NCBI RefSeq assembly: GCF_001649575.2
Contig: NC_051438.1
Location: forward strand, 24,494,450 to 24,558,449
Origin: Kryptolebias marmoratus
Lineage: Eukaryota; Chordata; Actinopteri; Cyprinodontiformes; Rivulidae
DNA length: 64,000 nucleotides
Reading direction: 5' to 3'
Below the pieces are notes generated by a model. It was given only the letters and a program-made list of their open reading frames with translations. It had not been told where the DNA came from and did not search any database. Each line of letters opens with the position of its first letter. Within the stretch, counting starts at the first letter, position 1. Of this stretch, positions 40,701 to 52,600 are shown piece by piece. Position numbers and translations under genes: made by a program.

Positions 40701-43647
40701 CCTCAGTTTCTGAAAATATACTATGATAATTCTGCTGGAAAATAGATCTGGGTTTCTTTACCCCCCATAAAAAGCATGGCATGCTAATCACATACTGTGT
40801 ATTTGGATAAAATCAGATGGAGATTGACTGGGCCAAAAGACTGTGCTGTATCAGCTTCATACAAAACTCTTTCTGCAGCTTTCTCTGTGGCAACATTTAC
40901 AAATTAAAGGCAGAGAATTCCTTAAAGTAATGTATATCTTGCTCAGTTTGATTGCACTCAAAGTATAAGTTGAGGATCAGTCTCGGCTACTTCCACACCA
41001 AATGTTAGGTCAATATCTGTAGAACTGACTGAGTTTTTGCCTTTTTTAAGGTCAAATAGCTGGGGCAGCCATCTTGATTTGGGCAAGATAATCACTAGTT
41101 GATGTCAACCCGTTGATTATTTTCACAAAGTTTCAATAAAATCTGTTCAGTTGTTTATTAAAGGTAAATATAGGCTAAAGATAATTGCACAGACAAACTA
41201 TCACACACAGACACGAGCAAAAAAAAAAAGATTGCTCTGCCTTTGGCTTTTGGCAGCGAGCAATAAAAAGACAATAAATTATGGAAAGTTTTAAACAGTC
41301 ATAGTTTACAAAAAAGACATTTATTTAACATTTCTTCAGCAATATCACGAGCAACATTCAGCAAGGAATTTAGCTTTTCAGCCATTGGCTGTCTCACAAA
41401 GGAAAATCTGTCATGAGAAACAAAGAAGTGGAACAAATGATTGCTGTTCAGTTTTCCTGAAACTCTTGAAGACAGAGAAAAACATATTTCTAAAGCTGTA
41501 ATCTACCTCGCTTTCTGTGTCCAATAATTCAGATTTTTCTTGCACACTTGGACTTAAACCATCTTCATGTGTGTTCCTGGATGGGGTAAGTGATTGACAG
41601 CGAAACATACAGACGGAGACAAACTGCTGCTTAGTTTTGGCTGTGAGGCTTGGTCAAAATGAAATGAAGTGTCCCGACAGACAGGACAGACACAAATACG
41701 TACATGTCCATAAAAATATGTTAACCTGAGAGTGGAAAACAGCACCTCTGCCTCCTCAGAGTATGACGCCACAGCATTTCTTTACCAAAACAATGTGTGT
41801 GCACAGAGTGGAAACAGCAGATTGCTTTTATTCATGACCATACAGTCAGCCTCCTCCCTCATGCCTCCCTCACACACACACAAAACACAGGTGGCTGTAA
41901 TTAGTGTGTAAAGCCCATTCATGGCGCAAGATCAAACCGTGGTGCCGCTCAGCTTCAGGAAATACAAAAGCTCTGTTCAGAGCTGAAGACACACACATGC
42001 ACACATTCATTGCGCCACACTGCTTCACTCTTTATTTCTCTTGCTCTGTTTCTATCATGATGATTGCACACAAAAAAAAGGTTTCACTCTAAACAGTTTT
42101 TGTTTAGTCTGCGAGGGGAACAGAGCTCCGTTTGACTCCCCTGCAGAAATGAACACACTTTTGCAGAGTCAGTGTTTACTTCTGAAAGGGGGGAGAATGC
42201 AGACAGAGATGATGGAGAACATGGGATTATGGGTTAGATAAGTCTGAAATGTTCAACATCTCCAATCAGCCCGAACTATACACACAGTAGTGTTTTGGAT
42301 TTTTTTGTTTTTCCTGCAGCAGTGTGCCGATCATACACAGTTTAACCAGCTGGATACAAGATTATAAAAGCAGGAATAATGCTGCTGTGGAATGAACTTC
42401 AGCTGGAAGAGGTTTCTTACGTACTCAAACTTGACTTTAGTTATTATTGTGAATGAATGTCAGTAACTACCACACAAGATTTGAGCTCTCTCTGTAAAAC
42501 TGACTGGGATTTAGCCATTACTGTATAAGCTGAGGTTGATTAGCTGGGGTGGCCATATTTAACTGGGTTGAATCCAAACGTTCATCAGCTGTAGATGTTA
42601 ACCCAATGATTACTTTCCAAATGTTTCATTAAAATTTGTCCAGTAGTTTGTGAAATATTTTACAGACAAACAAAAAGAGTTGACTTCAGTAGTCAACTGA
42701 TTTTTTTACTCAAAAGTCACAACTCCTTGACAACATAGTGAAGATTTTAGTAACAATGATGAGTTCAGTTATCAAAGTCTATTTTCTACAACACTTTACC
42801 TCACACACACCCTGAGTGAGCTAAACTTTGTTTTATTCTGAAAGTAACAGCGAGTAACAGTCACATTCCTTGATTACTCATTTGAAATCAATGTGTGTGA
42901 GTGTGTGTTTGTGAGTATCTGTAATTCGCTCACTTATTCAGCTCCATACCAAAAAAGTCCTAAAGCTGGAAGCCATTCCTGGCAGAACAATAACGTGTGT
43001 TCATCATATTGCAGAGAGTTCAAGCCCAGAATGGCACGACGTGTAATCGCATTTGTAAATAGCATCGTAAAGTTCCGCTTGTAAAAAGCTTGTTGTTGTC
43101 TTGGTATGCAGCAAGGAGGCCAGCGGGTGGGAACTGAAAATGCTGTCAGGTGTGTGTGTGGGTACAATACGTTTTTATGAGATTACGTTCCACAAATTGA
43201 GGATTTCTTACTTGGTAATTCTACCCATTTGTCTGAGTGTGATTCCTAATTGAACTGATGCTGGAACATGTCATCACCTCAGACTCGCTGACCATTAAAC
43301 ACACAGAAGCAGTTAATCTGTTGTATGAGATCGTGTTGTCTGTCACTGATAGCGGCAGCCAACCGTGGCGTGTGATTGTCTGTTCTGTGGTCACAGATAA
43401 TAAATCTCCGTCTTTGTACTGTCGCTTTTTTTCAGAGCAGCTCTGTCTTTTTATCACTCTCCTGCTGCCTCCTGACCTCTTTAAAAAGTCAGTCAGATCC
43501 CGTCTTGTTCGCTCTTTTTCTCTGTCGCTGCCCCTTTCAGCATCTCTCTCTCATGTTGTTAATGGACGTCTATGTAGCAGCACAGTTATAATGATTTCCA
43601 TAAGGCTGCACAGCTTCTCCACAGGCAAGAGTGTAAATCTCAGTGAC

Positions 43648-43692
<45 letters not shown>

Positions 43693-46600
43693 GGTGAGTG
43701 AACTGTGAGCCTGCAGAGGAAGTACTTGTGTTTAAGTGTGGATGCCTTTGTGCACTAACTCACATCTTGCTGTTTATGCTGGAACGTATGACAACTTTAA
43801 GAATAAAGCACGTAAATATTTCCATATGGTGCATCTGGAACGGCTGGTGTGTACATTTTTATTTACACGTGGTATTTAGATATTGTGTGATGGAAAGACG
43901 ATCAATCAACCCACTTTGTTTTTGTCAGGTTGGATGAGTCAAAAATGTTTCTGAATAACTTTTTGTAAATTCTGTGCAAATAATAAAATAATATAAGATC
44001 TTTAAAGCATGGATTTGAGACCTGTCCAGGATATAACCTGCCTCTCGCACAATGACCACTGGAGACAGGCGCCAGTTCCCCTCCAACCCTGCATGGAAAA
44101 GCAGGTAAAGAAAATGAATGGATGCATCTTTAAAGCAAAATTTTGTCATGCTTGCTGACATTGTTTCTGTGCACTGTCAGTAATGGAGAAGCAGTGACTA
44201 AAAAATAGTTTGTGGGACCTTTTAAAGGTAAAGTTGAAGCACAGTACAGAAGGAGGAAAAATGATCTATGAGCTTCATAAAGTTCAGATTCAGGCCACCA
44301 TTTGTATCACTGTAATCACAGGAATATATTTTTGTTTGTGGAGATCATTTTCTAATGAAACTACCATTCCGTAAAGAAATGCATATTGCCAGGGATCATT
44401 CACAGCTACTACCACACCAAATTTGAGCTCAATATCTGCAAAATTGACTGAATCATAACCATCTATGTGTCTGCTAAGGTTGATTAGGTGTGGCGACCAT
44501 CTTGAATTGCATTAACTTCAAACAATAATCAGCTGTAGATGTATAGCCAGAGTTTTATTCAAATCTGTGCAGTGGTCCATAAGATATTTTGCCAAAAATC
44601 AAACAAATGCACACATTCACACAGACGGAGACAATTACATGATGTTTCAGGTTTTCCATTCAGGTATCTTTTTTGAGTTTTTAGTTGATAACATTGTCAG
44701 TGTTTGCTCTAAAAACTACATTAAACTACATTAATCTGCATAAAACTGCAGTGAAATCTGCCGTTTAGAGTTTAGAGTTTTCCCACTTCAAGGTCACGAG
44801 TCTTAAAGGTTTTGTTAAAATGTTAGCTTTGTTCATAAATACATATACCAGTTAAATTTAGAATTCCTGTTCATATTTGTGGTTAGTAATGTGGCTGTCA
44901 TTTGTGTTGTATATCAGTGTCCGTGGAGGATAACATGAGCTGCTAATTACACGTGAAACTCAACCCAGACTGCAAACAGAAAGCTTCCACAGACAATCCA
45001 CCGTAACATGTTTTAAATCTGGAGCCGCAGCCTGTTACAGCATGGTGCAACCAAATCTGTATGAACGATATAAAAATACAACAAAACAGTGGAGAGAAAA
45101 GCATGTTTGGAATGTGGGGTTACAGCTATGGTGTAATAAATTTGTGTGACAGACAAGAAGGAGGAAATTTCTTCAAGTCTTTTTATTTTAGTTTCATATA
45201 ATGGAAATGGCTTTTGTTGTTCCATCACCCACATCAGTAGTCTCAGACCAGGAGAGAGAGCCGAGCAAGATGTGTTTTTGTTGTTTTCAGGGTATAATTG
45301 AACTGATGGAGTTTTAATGACAGTGTGTGTTTTCATAGGGGGTTGGTGGACTGACAAGCCAGCCAACTATGATGGCCAAATGGTGTTTATTCTGCTCGTT
45401 CTTACAGTGGATGGAGGATAGATTCCAGAAGAACTGCATCTATTTTCTGCAACAAAGTGCAAGAAATTGTAAATACTAGTTGAATTCCCTTCAAAAGTTA
45501 ACAGAGCTACTTAACTTTATGTTCTACAGGACAAAAACTACACAATCAGAGTGATGCAGCTGAGATTTCTTTTTTTTGTGCAATATTTCTTAATACGGCT
45601 GAGTAATTGTTTAGAAAAGATAGACTAATGTTCGCTCACAATAAAAAATAAAAAAAACAAAAGTTACATTTGATGCTTTGTACATGTTTTACAGATGTAG
45701 CACTGTAGTGACCAGATGACCCTTTTTCTGTGGAGCTACACATCATTTTTATTCCTTATCCATAAAACTGAGATGATGCATGAAGTGAACACCGCAGAAA
45801 AGATGCTTTTATGCAATGACAGTGAAGAACACAAGCTCCCATCATAAAGCCAGTATTTAATGTCAACGCAACTGTTCACAGCTGGGTCATATGCAGGTTA
45901 GCTTGCCATTGTCTTTGTCTGACTGACTATGTGCAAAAAGCATTTTTATTTTGAAAAACCTCAAAAATGTATCTTAAACCCAGCAACTTTTAGTAGAATA
46001 AAATAGAAACTACCACAAAGACCTGGAAAAAACATCTATAACCGAGATATTTTTGCTGAAACTAAACTACCCTGAAATATGCTGCATTACCACACTGTGG
46101 TCCTAACTTCGCACGTCATTATTCCAAACTTTCAGATATCTTTCATAGTTGATAACATGACCAACACTGTGCCACAGAAAACTTACTTTTTGCCCCTGAG
46201 TTGATTGATTACGGTTCAATCACCCTTTATAGTACATATTAGAGAAACGGGGAGGAAAATTGCTTTTTTTGCCAACATTTAAACCAGCTTGGATCAAATG
46301 TCTTATTAGTCATAAATCTGCAGCATCATGACAAACCACATCTCCTAAATAAATTAGAAACATTCAGAACCTTTCAGATATGGTTGAAAGCAACAGCTAT
46401 CATATTTACTGTGGTCAGACTCATTTCTCAAATAATGTTTCCAATGTCTAAACTTAATCTTTATAGCCTAATACTACCCTAACTGTTTTATTAAATTAAA
46501 ATTAGAGCCAAAATGCATTCCTTGTAATGTTAGAAGATATTTGTGGTATTCCTGATTCTTTCTGCATCCATTCGTGTGGTTAAAATAGTTGAAATTATAG

Positions 46601-49600
46601 TCGAATCATTCTGTGATGAAGGTTTAACTCAACAATACCTCCTTTTCAGTGTTATGCAAATCTGGTATCTGAATTTTAAAGTGAAACATTTAGTGTGTGT
46701 GTGTGTGTGAGAGGCAGCTTGTGGCTGTGCAGAGCCTGAAACTGTGACTGTGGCCAATTTGTGAAGACTAACAGTGGTTTACAAGTTTTGTCAGATGCAC
46801 AAACTCACATCTGGACTGGGTTTTGGCCACGATGCTGCAACAAGCAGCGGTTGATTAAATTTGACACTGAGGCTTCTGTCCTGCAAATACACCCACATTT
46901 CATTTAACATATGCATGCTCCGAGGTTCTAAATACAAATCCAGTGTTTTTATATTAAAAAACAAAACAAAACTGGGAGGACATGACCTTTTAAAGAAAAC
47001 ACTGCCCCATGCACACACTCTCAGATACAAACACACACACATGTACACACTGGACTGTGGGGACTCATATTTCTGGGGGCGCTCATGTGTAAAATGCTGG
47101 CTTTTCTCTGCAGACCTGAAAGTAAATACAAGAAGAGGTTACACAAACACTCCCTCACACAGAGGTACCCAGGCGGTGAATGTGTGAAGTGTAGCACACT
47201 GTTGAGCCATTTCCCTCCTTCTAGATTAGGAGAGAAAGAAATGTGGGTAAGATTAAAAAAAAGCAGAAACTGGAGACGAAAAAGATGTAAAACACAGATC
47301 GAATGTGCAAAAATGAGCACAAAGCTCCTGTGTTTGGTGCTCAGATGTAGAGAATCATTTTCTGGCCACAGCAGGTTCCTAATCTTCATGGGTGTCTTTT
47401 ACTTAAAGTTGCAGGTTTGTGGTAATTATTCACTTTTATTAGTCAGTTTGAATGTAGTGGCAGCAACACGGATTTATGGTAGTGTATCTGTATGTATGTA
47501 TGATCGAGTGAGTGTGTGAAGTTTCACTCATAACAGACACAACCACAACACACTCTGAGCTTCACGCTCTTTAAACTTCTTAAGAGGAAAGATTCGTCCT
47601 CAAGCCACCAGTGTGATAATGAAGGAGTCAGCTGGTCATCTGGGCAACATTGTTTGTTTATAGTCAGAGATTAACTCTGGTCTGCACAGATGGTCTGAGT
47701 CCTAAAAATCCTGCACTTATTTTGAGATCAATGATGGCTCCTATTTTAGGTACTTCACAGGAACGTCCCAGTTTGACAGCGTTATACTACGCTTCCATTT
47801 TTGTAAATTGAAAAAAAATAATAATAATAACAAATGCAGTCAACTAATCAACACTTAGCATAAAACATTGTCAAAAGCAGATACAAAAATATAAATTACA
47901 TACACAGATTTTATTTTTCCGATTTGTTCTAAAATTATTCCATTCAGAAAGTACTAGTAAAAAAAATTGCGTTATAAAAAACAAACATCACAATCAGACC
48001 AACAGGTCTTCCACAGTTATAATTTCAGTCCATCCAGGACTTTGCTGCTTGTTTTCACAGCAGCTTTTTCAGAAAGTTGCCATCAAAGTGGTGATGCTTT
48101 GAAATTGATTATTTTGATTAATTTACAAAAGCTAAAAGTAGTAAAACAAGTTGAACAAATTTGTTCAAGTGTTTCTTAAAATAAAAGTGATACAACAAAT
48201 TCTAATATATAAAAAAAGAAAATAAAAAAATGTAGAAACTTAATAAAAGCAGCAGTGCAGTGAGGCCTGTTTTCATCCCTTTTTACTCCCTTTCATTCTT
48301 ACTCTCACAGTTTGAAACAAACCCCACCTCTGAAAATTTATAATTATGCATGTTTATCCAGATGCAGCAGCCTTTGTCATGGTTTGGTTATTTGTTGTGT
48401 TTGTTGTCATCAGTTTTCACTCTTTCTCAGGGATGTTGCGTAGTTAAAAAAAAAAAAAAAGCTTGAGAAATGTCAGCTTTTCTGCCACAATGTTGCACAC
48501 AGCACAAAACAGTTTCCCACCACTTTAATGTTGCACCTCAGGAAATTGACTTTTGAGATTTCAGCAACAATGTTTGATGGGAAGCGTGATCTTCTGGTAT
48601 CGGACGTGTTTTCATCTTGCAGACTAAGATTCCAGGTAGTAAACTTGGCATGGGGCTAAGATGATTGGTCAAATTCACAAAAACGTTGCAGTGATTGGTC
48701 AAAATTGTAAGTCTGAGTGAACTTTGCAGAGCTGGTTGATGTTTAATGTTTCCGGTCTTGTTTTACAAACTATTTGTGTTGTTTATTCAAATGTACTATC
48801 TACACAAGAGCATCTTCTGATGTCAAACAAGAATAAATTCTTCCAAATCTTTGTCAAAACCATTAAATAATTTATCCACAGGGCACACCTGGAAGATGAG
48901 TATCTCCAGCTGGAGTTTTTATTGAATACTGCATTTCCATTCAACGGAATCATCAGAAATTCTAACTTTTGTGTCACGGTTTACCCTCTACTGAGGGTTT
49001 ACCAACACGAGTCTCACAGGAGGCGGGGGGGAAGGGTTTGCTTTCTGCTAACGGTGCTGAACCACGTTCCCCCTTCAGAATAGACCCCCATGCCGCTCGG
49101 CTTCAAACGCTCTGCCCTTTCTCAGAACTCGCCGTCATGTGGCAGGAGGGAGGGAAAGAGGTAAAGATGAGTGCGGTTTGACGGGAATACCGGCACCTCG
49201 AGTTACCGTTTAGTGGAGTACTGCCAAGACACATGCACCCGCACATGCAATGACACACCCATGAAGTAATTCCTATCAGACACACACACACAGTCTGAGC
49301 AGCATGGCCTTCGAGGAGGCTAATAATACCTGTCATGCCTCGTATTAGCATCCAATCTATTTTTTTATTATTTTATTTCATCATCAAGGCAATGATACTT
49401 CAGAGATGTTTGGCACTTCTTTAAACGCTTTGAGATTCCAGGTGGTCTTATAAAATCTCCCCAATAATCATTATATGTACCAACATGCAGAATGAATTTA
49501 CAACTGAACACACACTCACTCCCATGCATTCAGTCCAAGGTTGTTTGGTTTCTTTTTCCTTCTTTCCATAACTGCAGTCAGGTTGTTCTTGAAGTCCATG

Positions 49601-52600
49601 CGCCTCATCCCCACATGTATTCTGACAGACGTGATATTCAGCTGTATCAGCCCCCCCACCTCCTCACTGCTGCTGCAAAGGGCCTCTTGGATACTTTGGC
49701 TCCATCTTGAAGTGTTTCTAAACACGAAGGTCCACACAGATGTTTGTATGTTGTTTTGATAATCAGTATGGAAGGACATGCAGAGGAAGGAAACCCAATA
49801 CTCAATGCACCTGAAAGCAATATGGTTCTGTAGAGTATGATTAAATAAATCCAGTATGAAGGTATTTTACAAAAACACTGCTTTTTACCCAAGTTTCATG
49901 TTATGCTTCCTCAGCTGTCTTTGTCAGGAATTTGTGATTTAAAGGTTAAACGTGGAGGAGAAATAGTAATAGTAATAAAAGGGCTACATTGCTGGTGAGT
50001 TCTTCTGGTTCAATAGGAAACGTGGACCTGCTCCGTAGATGAGGTGTTGGAAGTTAAATGTTGAGGAGTTCAGAGCAAAATGTCGGCTCAAACTGCTTTC
50101 TGACTTGAGTTTCCCACCACCAGAACTCCCCGTTGTTTGTCATTTTTACAGTTGCAAAGCTTTTACCCTGAAAACCTTTAGGACCAAAATGTTTTAAAGG
50201 TGAACTAGGTTTTTATTTGATCTCCATCTCCTCCTCCTGCTTTCACTTTTAAAAGGATCAACCTGGTTACCAAATGACAAAGCAGCTGTGTCAGATGCAG
50301 ATGGAAATCAGAAGGATTTCTGACTTTCTATTCAAGACATTTTATTTGTTTTTTAAATTGCTTTTTGCACATAACTAAAGTATATATTTTTATATATCTA
50401 CAACAAAATAAATGTAGAAATAATTTGTCTTTTTGTCTTTTTTCTGACCAGACGATTCCAGTTCGAGAACTGGAGCAGGAACAACAGCCACTGGTGACTC
50501 GGAACGTGCCCCAGAGCTGGCCGGGAAACTGGGTAACCGCTCACACATTCTTTTTTTGATCACATATTTACCGGAATATAAACGTAATGGCAGCAGATTG
50601 TGCAACAAACATCGAGTTTCAACTGCCAGAGCAAAAGGAGCGACGGTGCGATGACCACACACAGATACACAAATAAGCACAGACGTGCACGAGGGCAGCT
50701 GTTTGTGGAAGTAATTGGCTCTGACAGAGAGGAGAGCAGTCTATTTGTGTGAGGTGCGATTTGGTGGGACAAATTCCTTCCTTTCTCCCCCTCCCAAGTC
50801 TCCCTACATACCCCCTTGTCACATTACTTAGCCCTTCTGTCTTTGCTTTTGTTCTTTTATCAAACTTTTTCTCCTCCTCGTACTTTCCTCTGTCCTGAAT
50901 GTCGCCGACTCAGCAGTCACACTAATCTTTCCTCGTTCGTTATTTCGCAAACTACTTTTGCTTACCTTTTGCTATTTTAACAACTTATAAACATTAAGCT
51001 CCATCACTAATACTGTGGTAGGACTTTTAGTTTTTCTAACTTTTATACTTTTCAAAATATTTAAATTTCTTTAAAATTAAAAACCTGCAATTCCTTCAAA
51101 AATATCTTTGAAATCTGCTTCAGCACACCTGCTCTGTTTTTGTCTTTTTATTCTACTTTAGCTTTTAGCTATTACTCTTCCACTTTTAGGTTTTGCTGAT
51201 TTTATCAAACTTTAAGCAGAATTTTGCAAATTTTAGCATCTGCTGCTTTTAGCCTTTGCTCTGCTTGTTTTAATTTATATATATATATATATATATATTT
51301 TAGTAAATTTCAGCAGTCATTGAGCCCTCAGCATTCACTCTGTATTTTTGAAGAAAATGCAATTTCTCTAGTTAATTTTCATTTTCACTATACCAATGTT
51401 AATAATATATTTCTGCCTCAGATTTGAGTCCAAGTTTCAAAAAGAAACAAGTTAATAAAAACATAACAGAGGGTAATATCATGTTTCTTTGTCCTAAATT
51501 TAATTTCTGGAAACTCTTTGCTAATTCAGATCAAGTTGAGCTCATTGGAAGCACCAAACGGTTAAGCACCGATATGAAACCGTTAAAGTTTTATGTTACA
51601 GCATCCTGTGATGGATGTTAGTGTAACCGAGCTTTAAATGAATGCTCAGACAGTCCAGGACGGGGTGAGATCAGGAGCCAACACGAACAAAAAGGAAAGC
51701 CAAGTGTCAATCTGCAGCCACTTGGAAGAACAAAGACTTATATAACCTCTCAAACCCAATTAACAGAGCAATAGTTTTCTATATGACCACTGGGGGATTT
51801 ATGGGATTAAGTGCCAGACCATAATGTTTATTGTTTGTTTAGTTTTATTTATTAATTTTTTCTTAGACTGTATTATCTATGTGATTGAGTTTAAGCCAAG
51901 GTTCACAAATTTTGGAGCCAATACTTTTAATTGTTGATAGAGTATTTAACAGTATGTGTCAGTATTTTACACCTTTTCAACTCAAGAGGTCAGGTTTGAT
52001 AAACTTTAAGAAAATAACTTGTAATCTCCTCTCTGTTTGGGTAACTGCGTCTTTGCTAAGGTTGGTATTAATCCTCTCACAGGAATTGTTTTTTGCCTTT
52101 TTTAATAATAAAACCATGGATTTTTTTTCTTTCGTCTTTGGCAGATTGCCTTATTTTTATACCAGAACGAGCCAAAAGTGGGCTCATCTGTCTGCAGTCA
52201 GTCTCCACTGTCCTCTTATCTACCTGAAATAAACTCATGTTCAGTGTTTCTGCTAAAATGTTATTTATGTCCTTCTTTAAAAATACAGTTTCACATTACT
52301 TTCAAAATACAAATGCAGATTTATTTAGGGATGCTTGATTTCACAGGTTCTTCCAAACTTTTGTGGCTGAATTGATCATGATGATGTGCACATCCAGAAA
52401 TAGTTTCTGGTTTCTTTTTTTTTTTTTTTACTCAGTGAAGGTTCCCCTGACTCTTTACTTTTTTATTATTATTTAATGTTCCTTTGCACTGTAGATACTG
52501 AAAGATTTAAAATCTTTAAACCTTCTTTTAATTGATCAGCTGTGATCCATTCTTGCAAAAAAATACAATAAATTGTTCAGAATATGAGACTGAAATTACA

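Larger units (their letters stand above)
23563..50451 (+). other. Intron 3 (26.9 kb), repeat-rich
   Basis: This is the largest intron, running from GTGAGT to the acceptor TTTTTTCTGACCAG. It holds nine segments of repeat family 1, one clear and one possible copy of repeat family 2, a dead Tc1-like element with a nested retroposon, a second copy of that retroposon, a 40-bp tandem array, and the longest GT microsatellites in the window. No open frame within it has a composition or motif suggesting a real exon. Between the listed repeats I see only AT-rich non-coding sequence. Confidence 0.85.

Noticed and set aside
47021..47519. Overlapping frames of 122 and 144 codons on opposite strands
   Set aside because: Mutual shadows with no family resemblance and composition like the surrounding intron.
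49516..49779. 87-codon minus-strand frame
   Set aside because: No motif recognised; intronic; codon choice looks random.
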